Below are positions 11,278 through 21,427 of a stretch of DNA of 64,000 bases, one piece after another. The notes under the pieces were generated by a model that saw only the letters and a list, made by a program, of their open reading frames with translations, was not told where the DNA came from and searched no databases. The translations under genes were made by a program, and so were the position numbers. The number at the start of each line of letters is the position of its first letter. The first letter of the stretch is position 1. This DNA comes from Pseudeuparius sepicola (taxonomy: Eukaryota > Arthropoda > Insecta > Coleoptera > Anthribidae), in the NCBI GenBank assembly GCA_963920635.1, contig OY987305.1:23212876-23276875 (forward strand), in the 5' to 3' direction.

Positions 11278-11580
11278 TATTTAATATGCGGTTTTTACAT
11301 ATTTCTGCTTGTATCTTTTAAACGAAGAGAGATCTGAAAAAAGCTTCTTAATGAAAGTTTATCAGAAAAACATAATTTCATAATATAAAAAGAAACATTT
11401 AATTTCTGGGAAAAATATATGTCGTGACGTCATTACAGGCATTTTAAAAAGTTCCAAAAATAAAATTTTGGGCTCAAAAGTAAGCCCAAGTAGTCTCATT
11501 TGAAACCCTTAAGTGAAATTTTGATTTGCGTTTTTTATTAGCCAATAGCGACCCTGAGGCATCGAGTTTGACACCCTGTA

Positions 11581-12179
11581 CGTTCAATTTTTGCAACACC
11601 ATCTATAATTTACCCGAAGAGAAATTATCTTCGGCCTATTGGATTTTCGATAAAAAATGGTTGGAAAGAGATGTAAAGAGCACAGAAAAGTAAAAAAAGT
11701 TACTTGAAAAATTTGTTCTCAGCATACTTGATTTTCAAGAAAACTTTAAAATAAATTCATGGGGCAGCCGCTTTTTGAGCGGATTTTTTTTTTCAGAGCT
11801 CTCAGGTATATAAGACTTTTACACTTTCATCAAATGTTAAAAATGATGCCTAACTTATTTTCATGTTAGTTTCTTATGTCAGGGGTTTTGCCTGCCAAGG
11901 AAACGATCTAGAGGTTAGAATTAGTTATTAGACGTTACTATACGTAAGTAAGCAAAATTATATTTCGGGAGATAAAAATTTCGTTCCTGTGGCTATTTAA
12001 CTGGTACTGGAAGGAAAAAGAAACGACTTAAAAAAACTTACTATACCAGGCGTACCTGGTGTCTATATAAGAATTTTTGCACTTTGAAACTGGACGATGG
12101 GGTTACTGCCAAATAGAAAACAGCATTGAGGTTATGGAGAACTTTCAAACTTGGAATGCGTAACGGGTAGCTCTTTCTA
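11581..12179. other. No recognisable gene
   Basis: AT-rich, with words shared with 8120-8960 (for example cttgattttc...gaaaac and gggagataaaaatttcgtt), suggesting flanking repeat DNA of one family on both sides of the transposon. No coding capacity is evident. Confidence 0.35.
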
Positions 12180-12249
12180 GAAAATGTGAAAATAAGGATC
12201 TGGCTCGGATGAGACCCTTGCCATGTTATAGGGCCTTAGGTGACATTGG

Positions 12250-12640
12250 TGTTGTTTTATGTTCCTGCATTCCCCATGAATTTCCTGACGGCTCGGGCTG
12301 TGGCAAGTAGTACCGCTTTCTGCATGGAACTGTAAAGATTGTCAGTTAGACCCAGCTCTTTGATGTTTCTCAGCAAGTTTTTGGTATAACACCAGTTGTT
12401 GACACGATGATTGAAATCGTCTGAACGTTCTCCATTTCCCATTGCCTTCTAATTCGTTCTTCTAAGTCTCTGTACTTCGCGATCTTCTCGACTTGCTTCA
12501 CACGCAGGTTGTTGTTGTTCGGGATGGCCACATCAATCAGAGTTGTCTTCCTAGAAATTTTATCAACTATTATAAGGTCCGGTCGGTTATGGGCAATTCG
12601 TTGATCTGTAAGAACTGTACGATCCCAGTACAACTTGTAG
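12250..12640 (-). pseudogene. Restriction-like endonuclease domain of the R4/Dong-like element
   Basis: Minus-strand residues YWDRTVLTDQRIAHNRPDLI, IVDKISRKTTLIDVAIPNNN and EKIAKYRDLEERIRRQWEM match the restriction-like endonuclease of R2/R4-type LINEs, with the RPD and downstream D/K residues forming the PD-(D/E)xK-like site. After a frameshift near 12390-12440 the frame continues KNLLRNIKELGLTDNLYSSM and reaches the C-terminal stop near 12257. The enzyme nicks target DNA to prime reverse transcription. The catalytic residues are still recognisable, but the gene is broken. Confidence 0.8.
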
Positions 12641-12779
12641 TTGCTCTTTTCAAGAACAAGCTCCGGTGTATAACTGTAATATGGGACTCTCTCTGCAGCA
12701 GTTTCTCCGCCGGTTCCTGGTGCATGATCTTGGCAACCTAATCGTGTCGTTCCTTATATTCCGTTGATGCGAACATCTG

Positions 12780-13369
12780 ACATCCTTCTGTTATGTGCTG
12801 GATTTTTTCTGAAGTTTGGCACCCGTATCTTCATCTGTCATCCACCACCGATGCATCTCCTACAATGAAATTTAGGTAGTTGCGAGTTGGTATAATCGGA
12901 TCTTGTATTGCCAGTAAGAAGCCTTTCGTCCCGAGGTCAGCCAATAGTTCGACGCTAACTTGTCGACATGTTCCTGGTTAACCTCATTAGGATGCCTCCC
13001 GTGCAGCGGCTTCTCCAACCACATCTGTAGTTTATCATTGTCGGTTCAGTGGTGATTTTGATGCTCGTGTTTCCTCAGACGTAGCGGTGTTGAGACGTCT
13101 GCTCCGCATATAGCCTTAGGTAGTGTGGAGCTGTTGGCCTGCCTGTGGACATAATTACGCAGATTTAATAATTGTTTGTCCAATTGCTTATTGAGGTCTG
13201 CCAATCCTCTTCCTACTAGTTGACGTGGCAGAGTTGTTCTTTCTACGGTGCTACGGGGATGATGTTTATGAGCTTTTGTCAGTAGTGTCCTAACTTCTCG
13301 CTGCAGGTTGTTGATGTCCGTGTTGGTCCAATTCACTATTCCGAATAAATAACTGAGTACCGAGCACAC
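12780..13369 (-). pseudogene. RT thumb and CCHC region of the R4/Dong-like element
   Basis: Frame 13369-13046 (YLFGIVNWTNTDINNLQREV, then TTLPRQLVGRGLADLNKQLD) resembles the thumb and linker region of insect R4-like proteins. Around 12850-12780, out-of-frame pieces such as SEKIQHITEGCQMFASTEY and ERHD recall the Cys-His zinc knuckle that precedes the endonuclease. Multiple stops separate the parts. Confidence 0.65.
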
Positions 13370-13389
13370 ATACGTGTTTAAGGCCTTAC

Positions 13390-15057
13390 CTAATTCCTGC
13401 TGTTAAGATCAGTTCGCACTACTCGTCTTATTCTCTTGATGAATTCATTCGTTAAATCGGTCTTCATCTTTCGATGGTTTATTCTTTGAGCTTGTTTCAT
13501 CCGGAGATACTTGCATGTATCTCCCATATTCATTTCTTCGATCTCTTGTCCTGACCGTCCTGTCTCGTGTGCGCCTTGTTCGAGTCTTCCTCCGACGATG
13601 TTAAGGTTGCGGCACTTGTCCAGTCTAAACTGCATTCCGATGTCCCTGGAGAACTCCTCTACAATTTTAAGCATTTGCGTTAGTTGGTTCTTGGTTGTGG
13701 CCATCAGTTTTAAATCATCCATACATACAGTGTTTTTCACTTCAAGTCGAGACAATTCATTATTTTTTCACTTGTTGACCGATTTTCAAAAACTTTTTTT
13801 TTAAATATAGTGCTCCGAAAGATCTACATTTTGACACTATTTTTTTTCAGATGCGTCTTTTCTATGACCTACTCGATCAAAATTATACCCCCAAAAACTG
13901 CAAAAGTACATTAGGCATTTTTTTAGGAAAAAATGAATAGCACAGTCGTATTGGCCATACCCAAAAACCCCACATACCAAGTTTTACGGTCACAAATTAT
14001 ACGTGGATACCAATAAATTTTTAAATTTTTTCAAATAAAAAAAAAAATATGGCTTATGTGAGCCCTAATCAAACTGCAAAGAAATAATTTTAAAATATCT
14101 CTCGGTGTTTGTACAGAGTACTCCGAAAAACCGTATTTTTGCTATGTTTGAAGCTATTTTGTGAACGCCCTGTATAAGTTATGACCGTGAAACTTGGTAT
14201 GTGGGGTTTTCGTGTATGGCCAATACGACTGTGCTATTTATTTTTTTCCTAAAAAAATGCCTAATGTGCTTTTGCAGTTTTTGGGGGTATAATTTTGATC
14301 GTAGTAGGTCATGGAAAAGACGAATCTGAAAAAAATTAGTGTCAAAATGTAGATCTTTCGGTGCACTATATTTTTATAGAAAAGTTTTTGAAAATCGGTC
14401 AACCCGTAAAAAAAATAATGAATTGTCTCGACTTGAAGTGAAACACACTGTAGAAGGTGATTCCACTTGATCGCTTCTGCGTTGGTGCTTTTGATAGCGA
14501 AGCCGTATTTCATAGAGTTCAACCGATGTGATAGGGAGTTCATCTCCATGCAGAACCACAGTGGACAAAGTGAATCTCCATGGAAAATCCCTCCTCGGAT
14601 ATTGATTGTGTCGGTCTCGATATTACTTCTGGCAGTTCTGAGTTGTATCTTAGTGCGCCAGGTTGTCATGACGTGTTCTAAAAAGGAAACTGTATGATGA
14701 TTTATTTTATACAGCTTTAAGATACCTGTGAGCCACTCGTGAGGTACGGAATCAAATGCTTTTTTGTAGTTCATATAACCCATGTAGAGGCTTCGTTGCT
14801 TGGAATAAGCCTCGTTGCAGATGATTTGCTTTTTGCATGGCATTGCGCCCTTCAGGCAGCCCTTCTGTTGCATTGCCATTATGTTGTTCCGCTCGCAGTG
14901 AACATATATTCGCTGCGTAAGCCAAGACGTAATTATTTTGTACAGCGCAGGTTATTGGGCGGTACTTGGCAAGGTTATCTGTATTCCGCTGGTCTTTTGG
15001 TAACAGGTACGTTGGACCCTGCGTAAGAAACAATGTCATTTTCACATAATCGAGCAA
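13390..15057 (-). pseudogene. Reverse transcriptase domain of the R4/Dong-like element, split by a MITE
   Basis: Visible RT motifs in order on the minus strand are TYLLPKDQRNTDNLAKYRPI (15030-14960, motif 1/2a), YKKAFDSVPHEWLTGILKLY (motif A with the catalytic Asp), GGIFHGDSLCPLWFCMEMN (motif B), and then, beyond the inserted MITE, CMDDLKLMATTKNQLTQM (motif C; Y of the usual YMDD is Cys) with FRLDKCRNLNIVGG. The polymerase copies element RNA at a nicked target. A 727 bp MITE lies between motifs B and C, immediately before motif C. Additional frameshifts occur at 14879-15057. Confidence 0.85.
13726..14452. mobile_element. MITE inserted at the RT active-site motif
   Basis: The ends tacagtgtttttcacttcaa and, inverted, tacagtgtgtttcacttcaa start ~270 bp arms of inverted complementarity (13726-13995 and 14170-14452). 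The element is flanked by TA, and removing it together with one TA restores the LINE reading through HLLCMDDLK. CAGTG termini with TA duplication suggest a Tc1/mariner-derived MITE. The interior (~14000-14170) is non-coding. Confidence 0.85.
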
Positions 15058-15424
15058 GATTTCATTAATTAAGGTAATTAGTTGTTCATGCGTGCACCAT
15101 AATTTCTTAATCCAATAATTTTGGTAATGATCTGGACCTGGTGCCTTCCAGTTGTGAAAATACTAGATGACATTGGAAACTTCATCGGTTGTAAATTGCG
15201 CATATCGCATCTGGCTATAGTTCCGGCCTATTTCGCGTTCTTCGTTGATCCAGCTTGCACGGACATTGCATGGACCTGGTGTGGCAAGTTGATTTCTCCA
15301 GAAACCGCCAACCTGTTCTCAGCTAGGGTAAGTCGTATTTGTGGCATCGGCGCTAGAATTCAAAGTACGGTAGAAACCTATTTCTGATCTTTCAAAGAGT
15401 TTGTTGTTTCGTTTCCTGTTGTTA

Positions 15425-16290
15425 CTAGCCTTGTATCTCCTCAGACGCCCTGCAAAAAACAGAAAGTTTTTGCTTTAATGTATAATATTGTTGAGCAGTG
15501 ATATTCGCGGGGTCATGCTGAGAATGCATTTGTGCGCGGCTTACTATTGCCTGCACCGCCCTCTGGATCTTTCTAGTTCTAACTCCTCTGATATATTCCG
15601 TCACTTGTCCTATGTCTTTACGGAGACTCTGGATCTTCCGATTTAGTCGCATCTCCTATTGAGCCATTCGTGGTTCTGGTCTTGCACGATTTAACTCTTG
15701 GGCCGTCCGGATCTTGGCTCCCATTATAGTGATGATTGCCGTTGCGGCACAGTAGATGAACATGTGCATATGTTCCAATGTTTGTGCCACTGAAACATAG
15801 TTCCGTAAAATTCTGTTGTTCATAAGCTCGAGCAAGATTGCAAGTTATTTCCTGGAAGAATTTAATGTTGGTAGCAGTGGTCTGCTCCGTGGGTCTGTGC
15901 CTTACTGCAATTCTCAGCTGTGTGTCTAAGCTTTCAAAGTGTCCTTCGTTAACCGATTCCCGATTCTCAGTTCTTCGTTCTGCCGTTTCGGCTTCTTACT
16001 GTGGTCCAGGCTCTTGAATTTCCCATTGTTGTTGTCTATATCTATGTGTTCGCCATGGATATCTAGCTCAACTATCCGTTTGATAGCGTTAAGTCGCGTT
16101 TCTGAGATTCGGTTGTGTCTTAGAATAATTCGATACTGAGTTGACACTCGTTGTTCAGACACTTGTATGGGTGGAAACTTCCTGCAGAACTCGGCATACA
16201 GTTGTTGTGGGATCATCTCTTGCCCTATGTTTGTCACCCTGTAAAAATTGCGCATTGTTGATTCATTCATGGACCCAGTCCATTTCATGC
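15425..16290 (-). pseudogene. N-terminal region of the R4/Dong-like protein
   Basis: Minus-strand frame 16288-15926 reads MKWTGSMNESTMRNFYRVTN and continues with QVSEQRVSTQYRIILRHNRI and SETRLNAIKRIVELDI. This pattern is typical of the N-terminal segment of insect R4-like ORFs. Frame 15652-15425 (MRLNRKIQSLRKDIGQVTEY, RGVRTRKIQRAVQAI) continues the pre-RT linker. The two frames are separated by stops near 15655-15920. It probably contributes nucleic-acid binding before reverse transcription. It is broken here and cannot be translated as one protein. Confidence 0.65.
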
Positions 16291-16659
16291 GTCGTCGTTG
16301 TAATCAATCCTGAATAAAGGCTGGCTAAAGTTTCCGCGCAGCACCTTCGGTGGGTGGAACCCTAGTTCCCGTTTGGCTCCCCTGTTGTAGATGTTCGTGT
16401 TGTTAGGCTGTAGCTGTTTGTGCGACAAGGGCCCGCCTCATCAGCGCCTTCCCACGAACGTCCCCCTCGTTGTCTTGCCCAGCGCCGGCTCCAGACAAGC
16501 CCTGACGTTCCCCAGGCAGCGTCCCCATGACACATTTACTATTCATCTCCATATCCATGGATCTCCCGTAACGTGGGAGTGATGGCCCTCGGTCGCCTTT
16601 TACGACTCGCGGTGCTACGATAGGAGTATTCTGACCCGCTACCCACACGGTTCAACTAG

Positions 16660-16830
16660 GATAACGCGGGATCGTTACACCCGAGGATCCTGCCCCTCTC
16701 ACCGGTCAAACCTCTCCTTGCGTTAACTGGGAAACACGGGATCGTTACACCCCAGGATCCACCCCTCTCACAGGTACATCCCTGTGTAGCCGGGGGTCGT
16801 GGGATTGTCACACCCGTAGGTCTGCCCCTG
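16660..16830 (-). repeat. Three imperfect ~65 bp repeats in the LINE 5' region
   Basis: The phrase gggatcgttacacccgagga, then ctgcccctctcac, recurs at about 16667, 16737 and 16800 with substitutions (gggattgtcacacccgtagg in the last). Short tandem repeats in the 5' untranslated part of non-LTR elements often carry promoter activity. That role is inferred only. Confidence 0.6.
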
Positions 16831-16834
16831 TCCA

Positions 16835-16950
16835 TAAAGATCTGGCTCTGACGAGACCCTTGCCATGTTATCGGGCCTTAGGTGACATTGATGTTGTTGG
16901 ACGTTCCTGCATTCCCCATGAATTTCCTGACGGTTCGGGCTGGACCTGTA
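16835..16950 (-). mobile_element. 5'-truncated second copy of the R4/Dong-like 3' end
   Basis: Words such as gacccttgccatgttat, gggccttaggtgacattg and ttcctgcattccccatgaat match 12195-12300 almost exactly, in the same orientation. This is only the extreme C-terminus and 3' UTR of a second copy. On the minus strand it lies immediately upstream of the first copy, giving a head-to-tail arrangement. Confidence 0.85.
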
Positions 16951-16954
16951 AAGA

Positions 16955-17030
16955 TTATCATATTATTATATTATTATTTTCATTATTATTATCATTATTG
17001 TTATTATTCTTATATGCTATATTTTCGTTA
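16955..17030. repeat. TAA/ATT microsatellite
   Basis: An interrupted run of att/tta units (for example cattattattatcattattg). It borders the truncated LINE copy. Members of the Dong lineage are known to insert into TAA repeats, so this could be the target site. Confidence 0.85.
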
Positions 17031-18834
17031 CAAGATTTTGTGGGCTCTGTGTCTGAACAATTGCAAGTCTGCAGTAAAACTTTAGCTGAGTCATGAGTTA
17101 CATAGGAAAATTACTCTAGTATATACTGTACCCGTCTACCTGTATTTAATTACAATCTATGATTTAATTGTTATTACTTCATTTGCATAACATTAGTTCC
17201 CAGAATAATTATAACGTCTTTGAATTCCAGTTGGTACCCCTAATATAATTCTTAATATTTTTTTCTAATCCCTTTAAATTATTAGTTATAGCCTCTAGGT
17301 AGAAATTAGACACACTCAAGGGATTGAAAAGTCCTGGTTAGATGCCAAAATTCGTATTTTCAAGAAGATAAGGGTTGAATTCCTCCAATTTCACCTAGAC
17401 ATTAATGTCGGAAAATGTTAAAATGTCACTCGGAGGATTTATTTGACATTTTTGAAAGATATCAGGTACATGTAATGTACTGTAATTAAACTACAATGTT
17501 GCCTTAAATACTTTTCTCATTTTCATCTCCTAATATCATAATCGTGAGTAAAACTGCATGCTATAGCAGAAATTTTGTTGCAGAATACTACAGCAGACAT
17601 CCCACGGTAGACCGCTTACTATGGTGTGGAACTACTATAGTGACACCGGAAAAAACAAATTTAATACAAATTAAGTTCGATACAGTTGTACCCACGGCAC
17701 TGGCCAAATTGGTCTGAAGCGTATACCGGCCATTCCCCTGTGCAGTGTTGCCAGACGTACCGGTTTTTCGCAGTATTTGAGAAATCGTCTTTCAACTAAT
17801 TTTTGGAATACTCCTTAATGCAAAAAACTACCTTGTTTATTGTTTCTGTTTATTTATTATAAAAAAGTCCTCTCAAAAATCACAAAAAGTAACTAGTCGC
17901 ACTGTTACACTTTTTATTTAATCACGCAACGTTTAGAATTTAAAACTAAACATGAGGATAGTGTTGTTTTTAATATTTACATAATACCGTACGTACCTAC
18001 TTAAATGGACATTGTAATTTGTGATATAGTAAAAATTTTAATATTGCTGTAAAATTATTATTTACTGTCGTTTTTCCCTTACTGTAACAAAAAAATTAAC
18101 ACATAACAAAGCTACACATAGACTGTTAGAACCATTTTTGAAATAATTTGGCCATGATACACTAAATAGTTTGCATAAAATTTTATATAAAAACCAATAA
18201 CTAAAAAAGTACCTATACCTCAACTTAGTATGGAGTCCGAAGAATTGTAAGACATTACAATGTATCTATGTTTTATTTTGTTTTCGCTCCAAAACTAATG
18301 TTTGAAAGTTGGTGTAACACTTATAAGTAAAATGACATTTGTAAAGAAGACAAAAGTCAGTAACTTATTATCAAATATCAAAAGAAAACTTATTGCCTAT
18401 GCACTACCTATGCAAATTAAATAAATGATCTAAAAAATGTTTAAATGAACCAGTTAAAATAAGCAACAAATAAAACAGTAGGTAAGTATTAAAAAAAATT
18501 GAAAATCATTTAAGTAGGTACTTACATGTTAAAAAAGCCTCAACAGCACTCGTTGCTTCACAGAATTTTGCGGGAAAAAGCAGGATCTGCTGCCGACTGA
18601 TTTAAAAACCAGTCGCAAAATTCTAATCGAGCAAGAATATCTCCTAGTTCCGAGGCGTGGACCTTTGGAATTTGGTAAGGGTGCAGGAATTTTTTTTCCC
18701 TTAAGTATTCTTCAAGCCCTCGTGTGAGTAGGTACATAACTGCGATTATACTCTCATGGAAATCGTTCGGGTGCTAATTCCGGGCTCGTTTTCAATCAAA
18801 TTTAGAACAGCCTCCCACTCCCGCTCCATCTCGA
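17031..18834. other. No recognisable gene
   Basis: AT-rich with no coding exon, paired repeat or RNA gene that I can support. The segment 17590-17760 is slightly GC-richer but unassigned. Confidence 0.4.
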
Positions 18835-18990
18835 CCAACGATATATTATAGGAATAGATACATTATCAAGGGCAACTTGTTTTGTTTCATGATTTTAAAA
18901 AGATGTTATTGTTGGCATATTTAAGGTTTCCAGTTTTTCGATAAGATTTAGGTTATTTTGTAAATATAAGTAACTCAAAACATATATAAA
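18835..18990 (-). mobile_element. MITE-B fragment
   Basis: Starts ccaacgatatattataggaa and contains acttgttttgtttcatga and gttattgttggcatatt, matching the right end of MITE-B in inverted orientation. The left end is missing beyond ~18990. Confidence 0.75.
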
Positions 18991-19042
18991 GGTGGTATTT
19001 TCTTAATAAGTCTTATTTCTCACAGCTCTTTAATTTTTATTT

Positions 19043-19092
19043 TGGCGACCGGTTTCGTAATGTTTTGATACAATTACATCATCAGGCCTAGA
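19043..19092 (-). ncRNA. Hammerhead ribozyme motif (type I-like)
   Basis: On the minus strand the core CTGATGA (19085-19079) is followed by a 5 bp stem II (GTAAT/ATTAC) with an 11 nt loop, then GAAA (from 19056). The self-complementary stem III ACCGGT and the C of a GTC cleavage triplet follow, then GCC, which can pair with the GGC preceding CTGATGA as stem I. All conserved hammerhead core positions are present. The minimal palindromic stem III is typical of hammerheads in Penelope-like elements and short retroelements, which are thought to act as dimers. No protein remnant adjoins this copy. Activity is predicted, not shown. Confidence 0.75.
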
Positions 19093-20005
19093 GCGGTTAT
19101 TATAATCTTGTCATACAATAATAACATTAGCAAACATTTAAAATTGTTGTTAAAAATATTACATTGTTTATATGGTGGTCTCTGAAATGCCTTGCAATGA
19201 CTTGCAATCTCTAAAAAGTGAAAATATGTCGGATATTCTAAAATTGTGTGCAACATTGGAATGTAATATTATTAATGGATCATGTCATGTTATGTGGAAG
19301 TAGTGATTCCATTGGTAGCGGCTTTTGTAGTATTAGGAGAATTATTCAATTTTTGTGTTTCCATTTTATCTTCTTACGGCCCTTCTTTTTCAGAACGTAG
19401 GTAACACCTATCTAAGTGATCAGTAGACACTAACTCTTGTCTCCAATTACCCAAAAGCCGACTTGACTTGTTGTTTCGAGGTTATCTTCTTTTTTATCTG
19501 AAAACGTTGCGATAATTAGCAACAAAAAACGTCAGTGTGTCCCAATCAAAGTCATTAATAATCAACAGAGCAATTTTTTTCGCAAAATATACTGAATGCA
19601 GCTTTTATTCGAAAAGCTTGAGTAAAGTCATTGTACAAAACTGACGTAGATACATCGAACAAGCGTCCTTAGTTTTAATTTAGGTTTAGGTTAAGTAAAA
19701 ATGCAAAAATAGGCTGGTATGGGGATGGCTACGAGTCAGATTAACCCTGCCAGCCACAAGAAGGAGGGATATTAGGCCCTCGGGACTGGAAAAATGACCA
19801 AGCAGTCAAACCCATTATAACAAAGGAAAAAAAGCAAAACAGAAGAATTATAACAGATGTGGAATAATTAATTTTGGAAAAATTAATCAAATTCATTACG
19901 TTTATACAAAGATGTATTGATTACGATACGAACTACATTAGACATAGGAGATATTTCTAGTGTTGTAAATATATTGCAAATTACTAAAACGAGCCACAGT
20001 ATTGG
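19093..20005. other. No recognisable gene
   Basis: AT-rich, unassigned. A slightly GC-richer patch near 19720-19800 has no clear frame. Confidence 0.35.
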
Positions 20006-20011
20006 TCTGGA

Positions 20012-20352
20012 CCAACCATATATAGGAATAGATGACTCAGGGTAATACAAAAAATAACACGGTTTTATTTTGCTTCTACATTAGCGGGTCGGGGGAAGAA
20101 GATGAGGTAATTTTTTTACATTGGCCTTTCTTAAATTCAGATATTCCTATTGTGTAATGCATAATAAATAGTTTTTTGATAGACATGTATATCATATATT
20201 ACCTATATGCTTTGAGATAGGTACTTATATTTAGAAAATAACCAAAATCGCATAAAAAAACTGGAAATTTTGAATGTGCCAACAATAACATCTTTTTAAA
20301 ATCATGAACCAAAACAAGTTACCTTTGGTAATGTATCTATTCCTATCGTTGG
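20012..20352 (+). mobile_element. MITE-B, intact copy with 6 bp target duplication
   Basis: Terminal repeats are CCAACCATATATAGGAATAG at the left and, inverted, CCAACGATAGGAATAGAT at the right. The element is flanked on both sides by TCTGGA (20006-20011 and 20353-20358). It is 341 bp, AT-rich and non-coding apart from the gcgggtcggggg block. The 6 bp duplication and CCAACG termini match the 61.7 kb copy. No autonomous partner is visible. Confidence 0.85.
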
Positions 20353-20358
20353 TCTGGA

Positions 20359-21427
20359 CACACTAGCAAGGTTTCTAGGTTATCGGCTTGAAATGGCAAT
20401 GATATTATTTGGAGATTGCACGAACCGGGAATATTCAAATTTAAAAGTAATTTTCTGCTTGTCAGAAAATTCCATTTTTGCGTTTCAAATACAGGTGTCA
20501 GCCGAACGGTGTGCCTCTCAGAATATTTTTTCATATCATTTGATTTCTGCTTGGTCCGATTCTGGCTTTCCTTTGCGGCTATTTATAGATAAGTCTGAAT
20601 AAGAAAAGAGGAAAGCATTTTGTAGAAAACAACGTAGTTATATATATTACGAAAGCCTGGTTTTCGTTTCATATCTGCTGTTTGTTCGTTCATACCTACG
20701 AGTAGGTTCCGGTAACTTTAACAGCAAAGCGGTATCGGAAACACGATTCTTATGCCTTTTAATAAAGATACTGAGAGTGGGAAAGCGAGGAATATTCGAC
20801 TCGATGCAGTCAATAACCTTATAAAACGATTAAGTGTCAAAAAACGATTGTGTCACAGAATGCTATCCAACTCGCAATTACCTCCAGACATATTTATATC
20901 GGGTAATTTTTTTATCGAATTTATCAGATGAGGAAACTTTCAAGTTTTATCATGCTTAAATTATTACAATTTTTAGTTTCCGCACATTCGGTCGTATCGA
21001 AGGTATCTCTAAACTTAATCGTATCTAAACAAAATTTACGACCTATATCGGATTTCAATGCAAGCTGTTTTATTGTTTCCGTTATTTTTATACGGTCGAA
21101 CTTCTGCTTACATATCATATGGAACATCAAATTTTGTGTTAACCTTCAGTCCATGACATATTTTTGTTTTTGATTTATGTAATAAGTTCTAACGAAAACG
21201 ATCCTCCCTTAGTAACTCCAAATTATTTGTTTTTTGAAAAAAGCGAAAACACGGCTAAGGCCTAGTAATAAGGCGGGCATATTTTAACACATCATATATC
21301 CGATGAGTAGTAAAATAATAATAATAATGATGCTTGTAGCAAATCCATAACGTAAGGTATGTATCTTCTGAATGTCAGGGACTGTCAGAATGTAGATTTT
21401 TCTTGAACTTTGTGAATAATTTCTAAA
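20359..21427. other. No recognisable gene
   Basis: AT-rich, with several overlapping short frames on both strands and no domain signature. Left of the env remnant no LTR could be identified. Confidence 0.35.

Larger units (their letters stand above)
8962..11580 (-). mobile_element. Tc1/IS630-like DNA transposon with long (~340 bp) inverted termini
   Basis: The left end tacaaggtgtctcaaactcg and right end (reverse complement tacagggtgtcaaactcgat) begin terminal inverted repeats that run inward to the ccatggagaccaaa landmark: 8962-9298 on the left; 10587-10630 plus 11278-11580 on the right. The right terminus is interrupted by a separate MITE (10631-11277) at a TA. Without it the element would be about 1.97 kb. 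The centre carries a decayed DDE transposase on the minus strand. TA at both outer ends fits TA target duplication, as in the IS630-Tc1-mariner group. Confidence 0.8.
12180..16830 (-). mobile_element. R4/Dong-like non-LTR retrotransposon (decayed, near full length)
   Basis: In minus-strand order the element shows a GC-rich 5' region (~16830-16300), an N-terminal domain (16290-15425), reverse transcriptase (15057-13390, split by a MITE), a C-terminal zinc-knuckle region (~13369-12780) and a restriction-like endonuclease (12640-12250). RT followed by a C-terminal CCHC and an RPD...ID endonuclease is the single-ORF architecture of the R2/R4 superclade. Many frameshifts and stops separate the domains, so it is dead. 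The 3' end near 12180-12300 is duplicated at 16835-16950, which shows a second copy lay head-to-tail. Confidence 0.8.

Noticed and set aside
17590..17760. GC-richer patch suspected of being an exon
   Set aside because: Stops in all frames and no splice-site pair.
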